DNA from: JAGQSZ01 sp049647585 | Lineage (GTDB): Bacteria; Actinomycetota; Acidimicrobiia; Acidimicrobiales; Microtrichaceae | Direction of reading: 5' to 3' | NCBI GenBank assembly: GCA_049647585.1 | Contig: JBARXY010000028.1 | Location: 165,173-229,172 of the forward strand | DNA length: 64,000 nucleotides | In this document: positions 1-8,735 of the stretch, piece by piece | How the letters are laid out: each line of letters begins with the position of its first letter | Position numbering within the stretch: the stretch's first letter is position 1 | Translations under genes and position numbers: made by a program | The notes under the pieces: model-generated | The model's database searches: none | What the model was told of the DNA's origin: nothing | Seen by the model: only the letters and a program-made list of their open reading frames with translations

Positions 1-310
1 CGGGGGCCGTCGGCTCGCTTGTCGGCGTCCCGGTGCCCGGCGTCTCAGTGCCCGGCGTCTCGGTGCCCGGCGTCGCAGGGTCCGATGTTTCAGGGTCCGG
101 CGCGTCGGATCCTTGGACGTTTTCGTTATAGGTGGTCGAAGGAAGAACCAGTGGGTCAGGGCCGTAGCGGGTATCCAGCAGGCCTATGTCCGACTGGTCG
201 GAACGAGCTGCGTGGGCCTGGAACGCCATCGGAGCTACAACCGTCGACGTCATGATCGTCGAGGCGGACAAGGCCATCAGCACCCGGGCGAACTGGACCC
301 CGAACCTCAT
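1..310 (-). CDS. Secreted Pro/Thr-rich protein, N-terminal part only (runs off left edge)
   Basis: Reading the minus strand from an ATG at 310 gives an open frame of 103 codons that is still open at base 1, so only the N-terminus is present. Residues about 1-35 look like a signal peptide: MRFG, then a hydrophobic Ala/Val/Leu/Met run, with a possible cleavage site near AFQAHA. A mixed stretch (SDQSDIGLLDTRYGPDPLV) follows, then a low-complexity tail built from TPGTE pentapeptides, typical of a linker between an export signal and an extracellular or wall domain. A weak purine-rich site (AGGGTGA) precedes the ATG and an in-frame TGA lies just upstream of it. No enzymatic domain is visible before the edge, so the function is unknown. 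Confidence 0.6.
   Translation of the reverse strand, partial: MRFGVQFARVLMALSASTIMTSTVVAPMAFQAHAARSDQSDIGLLDTRYGPDPLVLPSTTYNENVQGSDAPDPETSDPATPGTETPGTETPGTGTPTSEPTAP
31..75. repeat. Three tandem 15-bp repeats coding TPGTE pentapeptides
   Basis: Three consecutive near-identical 15-base units (cggtgcccggcgtct and one-base variants) occupy 31-75. On the minus strand they encode the pentapeptide repeat of the Pro/Thr linker in the truncated secreted protein. Such in-frame repeats often vary in copy number. Confidence 0.75.
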
Positions 311-477
311 GGAACTTCACCCTGAGCTCCTGGCCCGGTCTGCACGGTCACTTGCCAATTATCCTCTGCTGGTCGTCCCGCGTTAATGAGCAAATGCCGC
401 GACTCGAGCTCACTCCACGTGACCGGGGCACCGTTCGAGCCACTCAGAGTGTTGATCTCGACGGTGACATGCGGGGC

Positions 478-1128
478 TCAGGCGGCGTCGTCGTTGCTGG
501 CGGGCTGAAGATCGATGATCCCCAGCCGAACGGCGGAAAGGACCGCGTGGGTGAGGCTCTGTGTGTCCAGCTTGCGGTACACCGAGTTGAGGTGGTTGTG
601 GACGGTCTTCTGGGTGATGCCGAGTTGGCGTGCGACCTGTTTGGTGCTCATGCCGTCGGCGATCATCTGGAGTATCTCGACCTGGCGGGTCGACAGGATC
701 TCGAGCGACGGGTCCACCGTGTCGACGACCTCCAACATCGATGCGGCCAGATGCGGGCTCAGAACTTCTTCGCCTGCGAGCGCCCGACGGATCGTGTCGA
801 GCACATCGGCGAACGAGGTGCCCTTGGTCATGTACGCAATTGCGCCGGCCTCCAACGCGTCCCTGGTGCGCGACGGGTCGTCGTGCATCGTCAGTACTAC
901 GACCTTCACATCCGGGAACTCTTCGCTGATCAACCGAGTCGCACTGACCCCGTCGAGGACGGGCATGGACAGGTCCATGAGAACCACATCGGGGCGGGTT
1001 TCACGGACGACCTTGACCGCTTCCTCACCGTTGTTGGCTTCACCGACGACTGTTTCGCCAGCGTTCTCCAACCCACGACGGATGCCGTCGCGAAGTATCT
1101 GGTGGTCATCGGCAAGTACGACTCTCAC
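478..1128 (-). CDS. NarL/FixJ-family two-component response regulator
   Basis: This 216-residue protein has a receiver domain (about 1-120) with the acidic DD pocket near the N-terminus, phosphoacceptor Asp52 in VVLMDLSMP, the conserved Thr in VVLTMHDD and Lys102 in YMTKG. A LuxR-type helix-turn-helix follows (about 142-205; LSTRQVEILQMIADGMSTKQVA, then KTVHNHL). This is the full-length architecture of cytoplasmic transcription regulators phosphorylated by HisKA_3 kinases. It lies 49 bp downstream of such a kinase on the same strand, so the two form a cognate operon. The stimulus and target genes cannot be read from the sequence. Confidence 0.95.
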   Translation of the reverse strand: MRVVLADDHQILRDGIRRGLENAGETVVGEANNGEEAVKVVRETRPDVVLMDLSMPVLDGVSATRLISEEFPDVKVVVLTMHDDPSRTRDALEAGAIAYMTKGTSFADVLDTIRRALAGEEVLSPHLAASMLEVVDTVDPSLEILSTRQVEILQMIADGMSTKQVARQLGITQKTVHNHLNSVYRKLDTQSLTHAVLSAVRLGIIDLQPASNDDAA

Positions 1129-1177
1129 TTCACACCTCCGCTGGGTTTGGATCCGAATCTGAATCTCAAGGCTCGCC

Positions 1178-2986
1178 TCATGTGGTCCCCATCGGCACTT
1201 TGGGGTCGGGTAATGAGCCCCAGTCGCCCAAATTCCCTGCGCTGACCGTCACTCTGGTTCCCTCCCCGGGTGCACTTTCGATCTCGAGGTGTGCGCCGAC
1301 GGCGTCGGCACGCTCCCTCATTCCAACCAACCCGTACGCAGAGTCTCTTACCCCGTGTGCCGTTATGAAGCCTCTTCCGTCATCGGCGATGACGAGTTCG
1401 AAGTTCCCGCCGTTGACGTTCCAAGTGACCCTGACGCGGGTCGCTCCGGCATGTTTCGAGATGTTGTTGAGCGACTCCTGCAGAATGCGGAACAACTCGT
1501 TCTCGATCGGTACGGGTAGGCGTTCATCTGGTCGGGTCACTTCGAAGGTCGCTTCGATTTTGGAGCGGTCCGCGAACGACGTCACCAGGTCCTTACCCAT
1601 TACCGCCAGGGGCTTCTCGTCGTTGACGCCCGAGCGGAGCTGACGGAGGGTCTCGCGCAGCTCATCCAGCGCGGACTGGACGTCGTCGTAGAGCTTGCTC
1701 AGCTCGTCGTGATTCGAGGACTCACTCGACATGATCCGCTCAAGCTCGAAGCCGATGTAGGTCAGCCACTGACCGAGCCGGTCATGTAGGTCTCGGGCCA
1801 GGCGGACCCGTTCCTCCTCGGCTCCGAGTGTGCGAAGACGGCCGAACCACCGCGCGTTGTCGATGGTCAGGGCGAGAACCTCGGCCATGTTCGTCATCAG
1901 GTTCACATGGCGGTGCTCGAACCTACCCTCCTCGGGATGCTCGAGCGCCAGGACTCCGACTGTTGTCGAGCGGGCCACGAGCCTGGAGTAGAGACCGCTC
2001 TTCATGCCGACCTGGATCGGCGTGTAGGTGGAGTCCTCCTCGAAGTTCACCAGGATCGGAGTGGATGAGTTGAGAGCTTCGCTGAAGACCTGCGGTAGCC
2101 GGTTGGTCCGGTAGGCGGGGTTGAGCACGCAGCCGTCGGCGAGACGAGGAACCCACTCGCGCGAGTTCTCGTCATAGGCCAGCAGGGCAATGACCCGCGC
2201 TCCGAAGGTCTGCTCGATCTGTCGTCGACTTGCGTCCAGGGCATCGCGCAGAGTGAGGGAACTCGGCAGGGTTCGGGCGACGCTGTTGACGAGGGCCAGC
2301 AGTTCGTTGGCGTCGTTGAGCGTGTCGATCTCGCCCGCAAGTTGTCCACGTCGGCCCTCTGCGTCGAGCAGGCGCTGACGAAGAAACCCTGCGAAGACCA
2401 GGACCACGACCAGGGTCAGGATGACTGCCAGGTCGCGCTGGGTGTCGACCTGTTGGGAAAAGTTCGAGTCGCCGAACGGTATGCCCAGGGCCATCGCTGC
2501 GAGCGCGAAGCCCGCACCCCATGCGCCGGCGACGTAGCCCCAGCCGAATGCGATCACAGCGATCGCCGCCATCAGCGCAAAAATGAACGGGCTCTCCAGG
2601 CCGCCGTTGTAGCCAACTGCAAGACCCATCAGAATGACGTCGCTGGCAGACGCGAGGCGGTCGCGGGGCCGCTCCGATGCGAGGCGGATCGGAATGATCG
2701 TCCGCCATGTCGTTATGAACAGGCAGACGCCCACCGCTATTACGGCGTTGTAGGAGCCTCTGAACGCGTCGGGCGCAGTGAAGGCGATTCCGAAGCCGAC
2801 GGCTCCCCAACGCAGGGAAGTGAGTGCAGGAGCGACGCTTGCACGTACCGCTGGCGGCAGGTTGAAATCTCGGGTGGAGTCATCGAACCCGCCGAAGGGG
2901 ATCGAGCGGAGCGCGGCGATCGCCTCGGGCACCCGAAGGCCCCTTCCGCGGCCGGAAGCACCGGTATTTGAATCAGTCGACGTCAT
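1178..2986 (-). CDS. Membrane sensor histidine kinase, NarL-type (HisKA_3) with GAF domain
   Basis: The 602-residue kinase has several membrane segments between about residues 55 and 202, a short linker, and a GAF-like region (about 230-380). The HisKA_3 dimerisation domain has phospho-accepting His401 in ARDLHDRLGQ. A C-terminal ATPase domain shows NISKHA (N box), ADDGRGF (G1) and GMRERADAVGAHLEI with EGTRV (G2). No periplasmic loop of any size is visible, so sensing is probably intramembrane or through the GAF domain. It is upstream of the NarL-type regulator at 478-1128 and should phosphorylate it. The ATG start at 2986 gives an Arg/Gly-rich N-terminus before the membrane part. Confidence 0.93.
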   Translation of the reverse strand: MTSTDSNTGASGRGRGLRVPEAIAALRSIPFGGFDDSTRDFNLPPAVRASVAPALTSLRWGAVGFGIAFTAPDAFRGSYNAVIAVGVCLFITTWRTIIPIRLASERPRDRLASASDVILMGLAVGYNGGLESPFIFALMAAIAVIAFGWGYVAGAWGAGFALAAMALGIPFGDSNFSQQVDTQRDLAVILTLVVVLVFAGFLRQRLLDAEGRRGQLAGEIDTLNDANELLALVNSVARTLPSSLTLRDALDASRRQIEQTFGARVIALLAYDENSREWVPRLADGCVLNPAYRTNRLPQVFSEALNSSTPILVNFEEDSTYTPIQVGMKSGLYSRLVARSTTVGVLALEHPEEGRFEHRHVNLMTNMAEVLALTIDNARWFGRLRTLGAEEERVRLARDLHDRLGQWLTYIGFELERIMSSESSNHDELSKLYDDVQSALDELRETLRQLRSGVNDEKPLAVMGKDLVTSFADRSKIEATFEVTRPDERLPVPIENELFRILQESLNNISKHAGATRVRVTWNVNGGNFELVIADDGRGFITAHGVRDSAYGLVGMRERADAVGAHLEIESAPGEGTRVTVSAGNLGDWGSLPDPKVPMGTT

Positions 2987-3128
2987 GACGGGTCCCGTGT
3001 CACACCCTACCTAGTGGCAAGATCAATCCGGTGTTGAAGGTCATGGATCGGTTGACGCCTCTCACCGGCACAATGATGGTCCGCCGAACGCGAACGGGTG
3101 ATGATGGCCGGTCGTAACATGGGCCGCC

Positions 3129-4058
3129 ATGGGCAACGAGGCTTCGACAAGCACCGCTGGGGTCACCGTTCCCGAGGGCGCCCGCCGTCCTGACCGCAGG
3201 CGGGTGGTTTCGGCAACCGGAGTCGAAATTTCCGTGGCCGAATGGGGCGACGAAAGTGCCCCGCCGATTCTCATGGCCCACGGCGGCTTCGACTTCGCCG
3301 AGACACTCAACCGGTTCGCTCCAATGCTGGTGGATGGCGGTTTCCGGGTGGTGAGCTGGGACCAGCGGGGCCATGGCGACTCGCAGTGGGCACACCTCTA
3401 CAGCTGGGATGCCGATGCCCGTGACGCAGCCGCGGTGTTGGCGACGCTGCCAGAGGGTCCAATTCCGCTGGTCGGCCATTCCAAGGGCGGGAGTCTGATG
3501 ATGTCGCTCGCAGAGATGGCTCCGCACCGGGTGTCGGCGCTGGTGAACCTCGATGGTCTGCCGTCGGGCAACAACATGCCCGACGTCTCCGAACATGAGC
3601 GGACGCGGATGCAGGCGGACGAGATGGAGGCCTGGCTCGCCCACCGTCGCGGACTCATCGGAAAGCAACGCCGGCCCGGAACACTCCCGGAACTAGCCGA
3701 ACGGCGCGGCCACATGAATCCCCGGATGTCGCGACAGTGGCTCGAGTACCTGGTCACGGTCGGCGCCCGTCACGATGACGACGGCTGGCGTTGGAAACTC
3801 GACCCGACCATGCGGATGGGAGGGTTCGGTCCGTGGCGTCCGGAATGGTCGATGCTGCGGCTGCCGGGGCTCGGCACACCGATGTTGGGCGTGTTGGGAA
3901 CCGAGATCGAATCCATGGGCTCGGGCACTACTGCGGCAGACGTCAAGCCATACCTTCCGCCCGGCGCCCGACTCGTCTCGCTCGACGACGTCGGACATTT
4001 CGTCCATATCGAGAAGCCCCGACTGATCGCCGACCTAGTGCTGGAGTTCCTGTCATGA
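3129..4058 (+). CDS. Alpha/beta-hydrolase fold enzyme
   Basis: This 309-residue protein has the alpha/beta-hydrolase signature order: an oxyanion strand MAHGGFDF, the SWDQRGHGDS strand, nucleophile Ser118 in VGHSKGGS, and a C-terminal VGHFVHIEKP segment carrying the catalytic His, followed by LIADLVLEFL. There is no export signal, so it acts in the cytoplasm. Substrate is not predictable; epoxide hydrolases, esterases, haloalkane dehalogenases and C-C hydrolases share this frame. Its stop codon overlaps the ATG of the next gene (ATGA at 4055-4058), giving a two-gene translationally coupled operon. The gene reads away from the divergent kinase operon starting at 2986. Confidence 0.85.
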   Translation: MGNEASTSTAGVTVPEGARRPDRRRVVSATGVEISVAEWGDESAPPILMAHGGFDFAETLNRFAPMLVDGGFRVVSWDQRGHGDSQWAHLYSWDADARDAAAVLATLPEGPIPLVGHSKGGSLMMSLAEMAPHRVSALVNLDGLPSGNNMPDVSEHERTRMQADEMEAWLAHRRGLIGKQRRPGTLPELAERRGHMNPRMSRQWLEYLVTVGARHDDDGWRWKLDPTMRMGGFGPWRPEWSMLRLPGLGTPMLGVLGTEIESMGSGTTAADVKPYLPPGARLVSLDDVGHFVHIEKPRLIADLVLEFLS

Positions 4059-4729
4059 GTCCCGTCGACGACAGCGAAATCATCTGGTTGCGCCACAACC
4101 GGATCGACTTGGCGCTCCACCGGCTCTCAATTGGCTCGGACCCGTCTTTCCGACCACTCCTGATACTGCACGGGCTGGGCGAACGAACTCCGCGGAAGGT
4201 TCCCGACTTTGTCGACTGGCCGGGTCCGGTATTCGGCCTGGACTTCACCGGGCATGGTTGCTCGACCGTTCCTCCGGGTGGCGGATATACATCCGAGGTG
4301 TTGACCGGCGATGTCGATTCGGCGCTGGCGCATCTTGGTGCCGTTACGATTTTGGGCAAGGGCCTGGGAGCCTATGTGGCTCTGCTGATCGCCGCAGCAA
4401 GGCCTGCTCAGGTTCTGGGAGCAGTATTGACCGATGGACCTGGCCTCGCCGGGGGTGGTGTGCAACCCGGCTCTCCGTCGCTCGCGTTTCCGCCGCCGTG
4501 GTCCGACGGCACTGCCCCTGACCCCTTGGCATTGCTCGAGCTATCGCGAGATGTCCGTCCACCGGACTACGCCCAGAACCTGGTCCGACTCGCCACTGAT
4601 CGCAGCGAACTCGACAAGACATTGATCGTGTCGGCTGTCGCCAGACCTGAATGGCTCAAGGCAATTGCAACTGAACCGGGTGTCGGGAGCGGCACGGTCC
4701 AGGAAGCGCTGCGGTACTTCTCGCAGTAG
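4055..4729 (+). CDS. Alpha/beta-hydrolase homologue lacking the nucleophile (probably non-catalytic)
   Basis: The 224-residue frame begins at the ATG overlapping the stop of the upstream hydrolase. Fold markers are present: LLILHGLG, FGLDFTGHG in place of the usual D-x-R-G-H-G strand, and a nucleophile-elbow position reading ILGKGLGAYVAL. There the usual G-x-S-x-G has become G-K-G-L-G, with Gly103 instead of Ser/Asp/Cys. The C-terminus also shows no HxF/HxxxxE segment for a catalytic His. It is shorter than a normal family member. I infer a non-hydrolytic partner or substrate-binding role for the preceding hydrolase; a diverged active enzyme is less likely. Confidence 0.75.
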   Translation: MSPVDDSEIIWLRHNRIDLALHRLSIGSDPSFRPLLILHGLGERTPRKVPDFVDWPGPVFGLDFTGHGCSTVPPGGGYTSEVLTGDVDSALAHLGAVTILGKGLGAYVALLIAAARPAQVLGAVLTDGPGLAGGGVQPGSPSLAFPPPWSDGTAPDPLALLELSRDVRPPDYAQNLVRLATDRSELDKTLIVSAVARPEWLKAIATEPGVGSGTVQEALRYFSQ

Positions 4730-4826
4730 GGCGGCCAGGCTTCCCGGACTCTCCAAGTCGGCAGGGCCTCGTCAGCCCGCCTCGTAACCGGCCTCGCAAC
4801 CAGCTTCGTCAGCCGGCATACATGAG

Positions 4827-5126
4827 TCAGCCGGCGTCGTCACCCGCGGACCCGGTGGATACCGCAGAGGTCGCCTCGACGTTGTCGAGGCGGACGATGA
4901 TCTCCTCGACCTTCAACCGGGTCGCATCCAGGCGGTCCCGACAGGTGCCGACCAGAAGCGCGGCGCGTTCTACACGTTCGGCGAGCACGTCAACATCGAG
5001 TTCGTCGGATTCGAGCTCGGACACGATCGCAGTCAGCTCTGCCATCGCAGCAGCGAAGGCGATCACCTCGCCCCCCGAACCCGTGTCGACCCCGTCCTGG
5101 TCGTGTCGGTCTTCCGTTTGGCTCAT
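4827..5126 (-). CDS. xseB: Exodeoxyribonuclease VII small subunit
   Basis: A 99-residue acidic helical protein with the XseB core (FAAAMAELTAIVSELES, VDVLAERVERAALLVGTCRDRL). XseB is the non-catalytic helical-hairpin subunit that stacks several copies on each XseA subunit; the complex degrades single-stranded DNA in repair. Its ATG (5126-5124) directly abuts the TGA of xseA at 5129-5127 with no spacer, so the two are translated together. The N-terminal 20 and C-terminal 15 residues are low-complexity Asp/Gly/Ser tails. Confidence 0.93.
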   Translation of the reverse strand: MSQTEDRHDQDGVDTGSGGEVIAFAAAMAELTAIVSELESDELDVDVLAERVERAALLVGTCRDRLDATRLKVEEIIVRLDNVEATSAVSTGSAGDDAG

Positions 5127-6557
5127 TCAGGTCTCCGTGGTGGGGCTGGGGTCGTGTAGGAGTGCTGTCGAGTCAGGCCGGTCGGTGGATTGCACCACCG
5201 ACCGGACGATCCCGTCCGCGAGCACCGCCTCGATAGTGTCGCCCGGCTGTACATCGTCGATGCTCCGCAGGAGTCTGCCCGAGGCCGTCCGGGTGATTGA
5301 CCATCCTCTGGCAAGTGCGCGCTTGGGGTCGTGAGCCCGTGTCTGGGCATCGAGGGCAGCAAGCCGTCCTTGGCTCATCTCGATCAGATGTCGGGCGGAG
5401 CGTGTCACGCGTCGGGCGCGCTCATCGAGGGTTTCTTCCAGAGCGCCCGTGGTGCGTGGCACGACGAAGACGAGTTGTCGCCATAGGTGCTCGACCCGGT
5501 GACGCTCGTGTGAGAGATGGCGATCAGACCCTCGTCGCAGTCCGGCCCCGGCCCGGGCCAGGGTCCTATCGATCTCCGCCAGTGCGGCTGAACTCGATGA
5601 CACCACGTCGGCCCAATCGGATTCGATCGAGTCGAGCGAACCTCGGACAGCATTGACCACCATTGCAGCAGCAGCGGTCGGGGTCTTGTGGCAGGTGTGA
5701 GCCACCATGTCGGCGATCGAGGAGTCGATCTCGTGGCCGATTCCCGTAATCACAGGAACTCTTGCGTTCGCAATGGCCCGGGCGATCGATTCCAGATCGA
5801 ATACGGCCAGGTCGGTCCGTGCGCCGCCGCCGCGAACCAGAAGAATCGCGTCGATGGGCAGGTGGGTCGCGGTGTCGAGCGCCGACAGGATCGTCCGCTC
5901 GGCGTCCAGACCTTGAACCCGGGCATCGAGAACCGAGATGTGCAGACCAAGTCCGCTAGTCGTCAGTTCGCCCAACGCATCGGCGTGTGCCGCGCTGTTG
6001 ACGCTGGTGATCAGAGCGATCCGCGAGGGGACCGGAGACAGCGGGACCATGCTGTTGCGGTCGAGTAGCCGTTCGGCGGATAGCGCAGAAAGGACCCGCT
6101 CGCGCATCTGGTCGAGTACGCCCAAGGTGAATGTCGGGTCAATACCCGTCATCCTCAACTGAAGTGAGCTCCGCGACGCGTAGGTACTCAGACGCCCACG
6201 AATGCGGACACGGAGTCCATCTCCAATTCGGACGTTGCCACCGTTCGCGTTGAGAAACCTGTTGACGATCTGGCGTTCCTTGTCGAACAGCGTGACCGCA
6301 AGAAGTGGTGGGTACTGGTCGTCGACCGCATCCGAATCGATGAGGTCGAAGTACACATGCTTCTTGGCGGAGCGTTTCAGGTTGCGGATCTCGCCCTCGA
6401 TCCAGATTTCGCCGCCGAACGCCTCGTTGAGGATGACCTCGATCGCCCGGTGTAGTTCACCTACTGACCAGGTTGATATCAGGGCATCAAGCGACGGGTC
6501 TTCACCATCATCGAGGTCGGTCTGGTCGAAGAGCGATGGCTCGCCTTGGGAATTCAC
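5127..6557 (-). CDS. xseA: Exodeoxyribonuclease VII large subunit
   Basis: The 476-residue protein has the XseA layout: an N-terminal OB-fold ssDNA-binding region (WSVGELHRAIEVILNEAFGGEIWIEGEI onward, about 28-125), the catalytic domain (ALITSVNSAAHADALGEL, LLVRGGGARTDLAVFD, VPVITGIGHEIDSSIAD, HTCHKTPTAAA) and a C-terminal helical region ending in the DPKRALARGWSI segment. The RGGG and GIGHE/D motifs are those of the nuclease centre. With XseB it hydrolyses ssDNA from both ends without ATP. Its start overlaps the last bases of the usp gene (6554-6557), making a usp-xseA-xseB unit. Confidence 0.95.
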   Translation of the reverse strand: MNSQGEPSLFDQTDLDDGEDPSLDALISTWSVGELHRAIEVILNEAFGGEIWIEGEIRNLKRSAKKHVYFDLIDSDAVDDQYPPLLAVTLFDKERQIVNRFLNANGGNVRIGDGLRVRIRGRLSTYASRSSLQLRMTGIDPTFTLGVLDQMRERVLSALSAERLLDRNSMVPLSPVPSRIALITSVNSAAHADALGELTTSGLGLHISVLDARVQGLDAERTILSALDTATHLPIDAILLVRGGGARTDLAVFDLESIARAIANARVPVITGIGHEIDSSIADMVAHTCHKTPTAAAAMVVNAVRGSLDSIESDWADVVSSSSAALAEIDRTLARAGAGLRRGSDRHLSHERHRVEHLWRQLVFVVPRTTGALEETLDERARRVTRSARHLIEMSQGRLAALDAQTRAHDPKRALARGWSITRTASGRLLRSIDDVQPGDTIEAVLADGIVRSVVQSTDRPDSTALLHDPSPTTET

Positions 6558-7087
6558 CCTGCAGCGTCGCTGCCTTCGACATTGGAACTGGCGCGGCCAC
6601 CGGCGGCCTCTTCAGCCTCTTCGGCGAGGTCCAACTCGTCTTCGTCGGGCCTGACCACCAGCACCGGCGACTTGCAGTGCCGCGCCACATACTCACTGAC
6701 GGAACCGATGACCAGGCGTTGGAACCAGCCCCGACCGTGTGAGCCGACCACAACCACATCCGGGTTGAGCTGCTCCGCCAACGCGCAGATGACTATGCCG
6801 GCAGATCCTTCGATCAGCTTCCGCTCGACGATCGCAGGGTCGACCCCGATGGCCTTCATCGTGTCATCGAGCTCGTCCCGACCTTCATCGAGGATGGCCG
6901 ACCGGGCTCTGGATGATTCGGCGGGAGAAAGCAGATTGCCCTCGAAACCACCCGCTCCCGAATCCTCGGAAACGCTCGTGTCGGCGACTGTCAGCAAGGT
7001 CACCTTTGTCGGCTTGAGCAGTTGCGCACCCCGCCGTGCGGCGGCAAGGGAAACGGTCGATCCGTCTGTGGCTATCAATGCATGCAT
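6554..7087 (-). CDS. Universal stress protein (UspA family)
   Basis: A single-domain 177-residue UspA fold: MHALIATDGSTVSL at the N-terminus, VTLLTVADTS as the first strand pair, then the nucleotide-binding C-terminal signature DVVVVGSHGRGWFQRLVIGSVSEYVARHCKSPVLVVRP. The G-x2-G-x9-G(S) pattern suggests an ATP-binding member. I take the ATG at 7087 because GGAGG lies 7 bases upstream and the fold starts immediately; a longer frame reaches 7192 without support. Overlap with xseA (4 bp) couples a stress protein to exonuclease VII. The C-terminus is an acidic tail (PDEDELDLAEEAEE). Confidence 0.9.
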   Translation of the reverse strand: MHALIATDGSTVSLAAARRGAQLLKPTKVTLLTVADTSVSEDSGAGGFEGNLLSPAESSRARSAILDEGRDELDDTMKAIGVDPAIVERKLIEGSAGIVICALAEQLNPDVVVVGSHGRGWFQRLVIGSVSEYVARHCKSPVLVVRPDEDELDLAEEAEEAAGGRASSNVEGSDAAG

Positions 7088-7265
7088 TTCTACCTCCGGC
7101 AGCGAGATGTCCTGCTGTGTCGAGTCTGCCACGCCATACCGACAGTGACCCGTGAGAAGGGCTGCGATGACCGCGACAGTGGGTTCGTGCATCCGCAGTT
7201 ACCCAAAGTGGCCCCGACAAATCACCCACTGTTCATCAACACGCACCTCCGGTACGTTTCTCGAC

Positions 7266-8474
7266 ATGGCCGGGGGACGTTCCAACTCGCAGGGTGCCGA
7301 TAGTTTTACGAGCACAGAAATGTCGCGCCGCAGTGTGCTGCGTTGGTCGGGAACGGCCGGGATCATCGCAGTCGGTGCGAGCGTCGTCGCTGGATGCGCG
7401 GCCGATATTCCCGAAAGCGCTGGTGCCGACGCCAACGGGGTCGTCACCCTGCCTGGATTCGTCAGCCGTAAGATCGCCGTCGCCGGTGAGCCTGTCGCCG
7501 GCACGGGCTTCGAATTCCGAGCCTTCCCCGACGGGGCGGCGACGTTCGTCGACAAGGCGGTTCCCGGTGGTTGGTATCTGGCCGTGAACCACGAGATTCC
7601 GGGTGCCGGAGGGGTCAGCTCCATCCGGTTCGCCCCCGACGGAACCATCGTGGACGCCTTCTCGATCTGTGCCGACACGGGTCTCAACTGCGCCGGCGGG
7701 GCGACCCCTTGGGGAACTTGGCTGACAGGTGAGGAGTTCGACTGGGGCCACATCTGGGAGTGCGACCCGACCGGAGCGAAGAGCGCGGTTCGTCTCCGCT
7801 CCATGGGTGGTTTCTGCCACGAGGCCGCGGCTGTCGCCAAGGATGATCGCGTGTATCTCACCGAGGACCGCCCCGATGGTGGTTTCTACCGGTTCACTCC
7901 CGAGACACCCGGTGACCTTTCCAAGGGACTGTTGGAGATCGCCACGGGCGCCGAATCCAAGGGCCCCGTCACATGGGTGAAGGTTCCCAATCCCGACCCG
8001 GGGATCCTTCAGACCCTGTGTCGAAATCAGGTGCCCAACACCATGTCCTTCAGCGGCGGCGAGGGAATCGCAACCCTCGGCGACCTCGTCTGGTTCTCGA
8101 CCAAGAGGGACGAGCGGATCTGGCAGTACGACCTGCGGACCGAATCGGTCGAACTTCGGTATCAAGCGGGTGGATCCTCTGCGCTGTCCGGAGTGGACAA
8201 CCTTTGGATCGACACTCGCAGCGAGGCGCTCTTTGTGGCCGAGGACGGCGGCAACATGGAGGTCGTCATGTTGCGTCCCGACAACACCCTCCTACCGGTA
8301 GTGCAACTGCCCGGACAGGACATCAGTGAGATAACGGGACCATGTTTCAGCCCCGATGGGCAGAGGCTGTATTTCAGTTCGCAACGAGCGCCGGTGGGCG
8401 ATCTGGGGCTTCCCCTGGGCATCACCTACGAGGTCACCGGGCCCTTCGATGACCTCCTCGGTCGTACCGCTTAG
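7266..8474 (+). CDS. PhoX/DUF839-like exported protein with Tat-type lipoprotein signal
   Basis: A 402-residue protein. Near the N-terminus, SRRSVLRWSG followed by a hydrophobic stretch and VVAGCAA combines a twin-arginine motif with a lipobox-like Cys, so export by Tat and membrane anchoring are likely. The mature part has the beta-propeller pattern of DUF839/PhoX proteins: GGWYLAVNHE, TPWGTWLTGEE, MGGFCHEAAAV, VYLTEDRPDGGFYRF, WFSTKRDERIWQYD and CFSPDGQRLYFSS. PhoX enzymes are Fe/Ca-dependent alkaline phosphatases, but DUF839 includes members of unknown activity, and this one is shorter than typical PhoX. Start is either 7266 (used) or the ATG at 7320 immediately before the Tat motif; neither has a clear ribosome site. 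Confidence 0.82.
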   Translation: MAGGRSNSQGADSFTSTEMSRRSVLRWSGTAGIIAVGASVVAGCAADIPESAGADANGVVTLPGFVSRKIAVAGEPVAGTGFEFRAFPDGAATFVDKAVPGGWYLAVNHEIPGAGGVSSIRFAPDGTIVDAFSICADTGLNCAGGATPWGTWLTGEEFDWGHIWECDPTGAKSAVRLRSMGGFCHEAAAVAKDDRVYLTEDRPDGGFYRFTPETPGDLSKGLLEIATGAESKGPVTWVKVPNPDPGILQTLCRNQVPNTMSFSGGEGIATLGDLVWFSTKRDERIWQYDLRTESVELRYQAGGSSALSGVDNLWIDTRSEALFVAEDGGNMEVVMLRPDNTLLPVVQLPGQDISEITGPCFSPDGQRLYFSSQRAPVGDLGLPLGITYEVTGPFDDLLGRTA

Positions 8475-8735
8475 GCAGGGCTGTGGCGGCTTGAGCTGTC
8501 GTTGGCCTCTGCCTGCATCATCCTTCACGACAAGCGCATGGGCGGCCACCAAAGGCTTGACCTCATTGCATCTCATTTGATGTCCAACTATTGTCATCGC
8601 GGTGCTGGCGGACTCGCACCGGCTGACTAGGGACTCGCAGTAACCCGCAGTTCCGCCGACGGACATATTCCGGCTGGTGGTTCGTCAACATCTGAGATAT
8701 CGGTTCCGTGCAATTTCACTCCTTGGAGGATTCTC
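8475..8735. other. Intergenic region ahead of bioY
   Basis: Between the PhoX-like gene and bioY there are 261 bases without a supportable gene. A TTGACC near 8560 and an AT-richer patch (aactattgtc) about 20 bases later could be a promoter, and a good ribosome site (TTGGAGGA) precedes bioY. I see no clear terminator or riboswitch fold; a BioQ/BirA operator could not be identified. Confidence 0.3.

Noticed and set aside
352..1245. Long plus-strand open frame of 297 residues opposite the NarL regulator
   Set aside because: It is antisense to a protein with full receiver and LuxR motifs, lacks a ribosome site and has no recognisable domain; a GC-rich shadow frame.
8475..8735. Biotin riboswitch or BioR/BioQ site before bioY
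   Set aside because: No recognised biotin aptamer exists in bacteria to match, and no TTATMKATAA or TGAAC-type palindrome was found.
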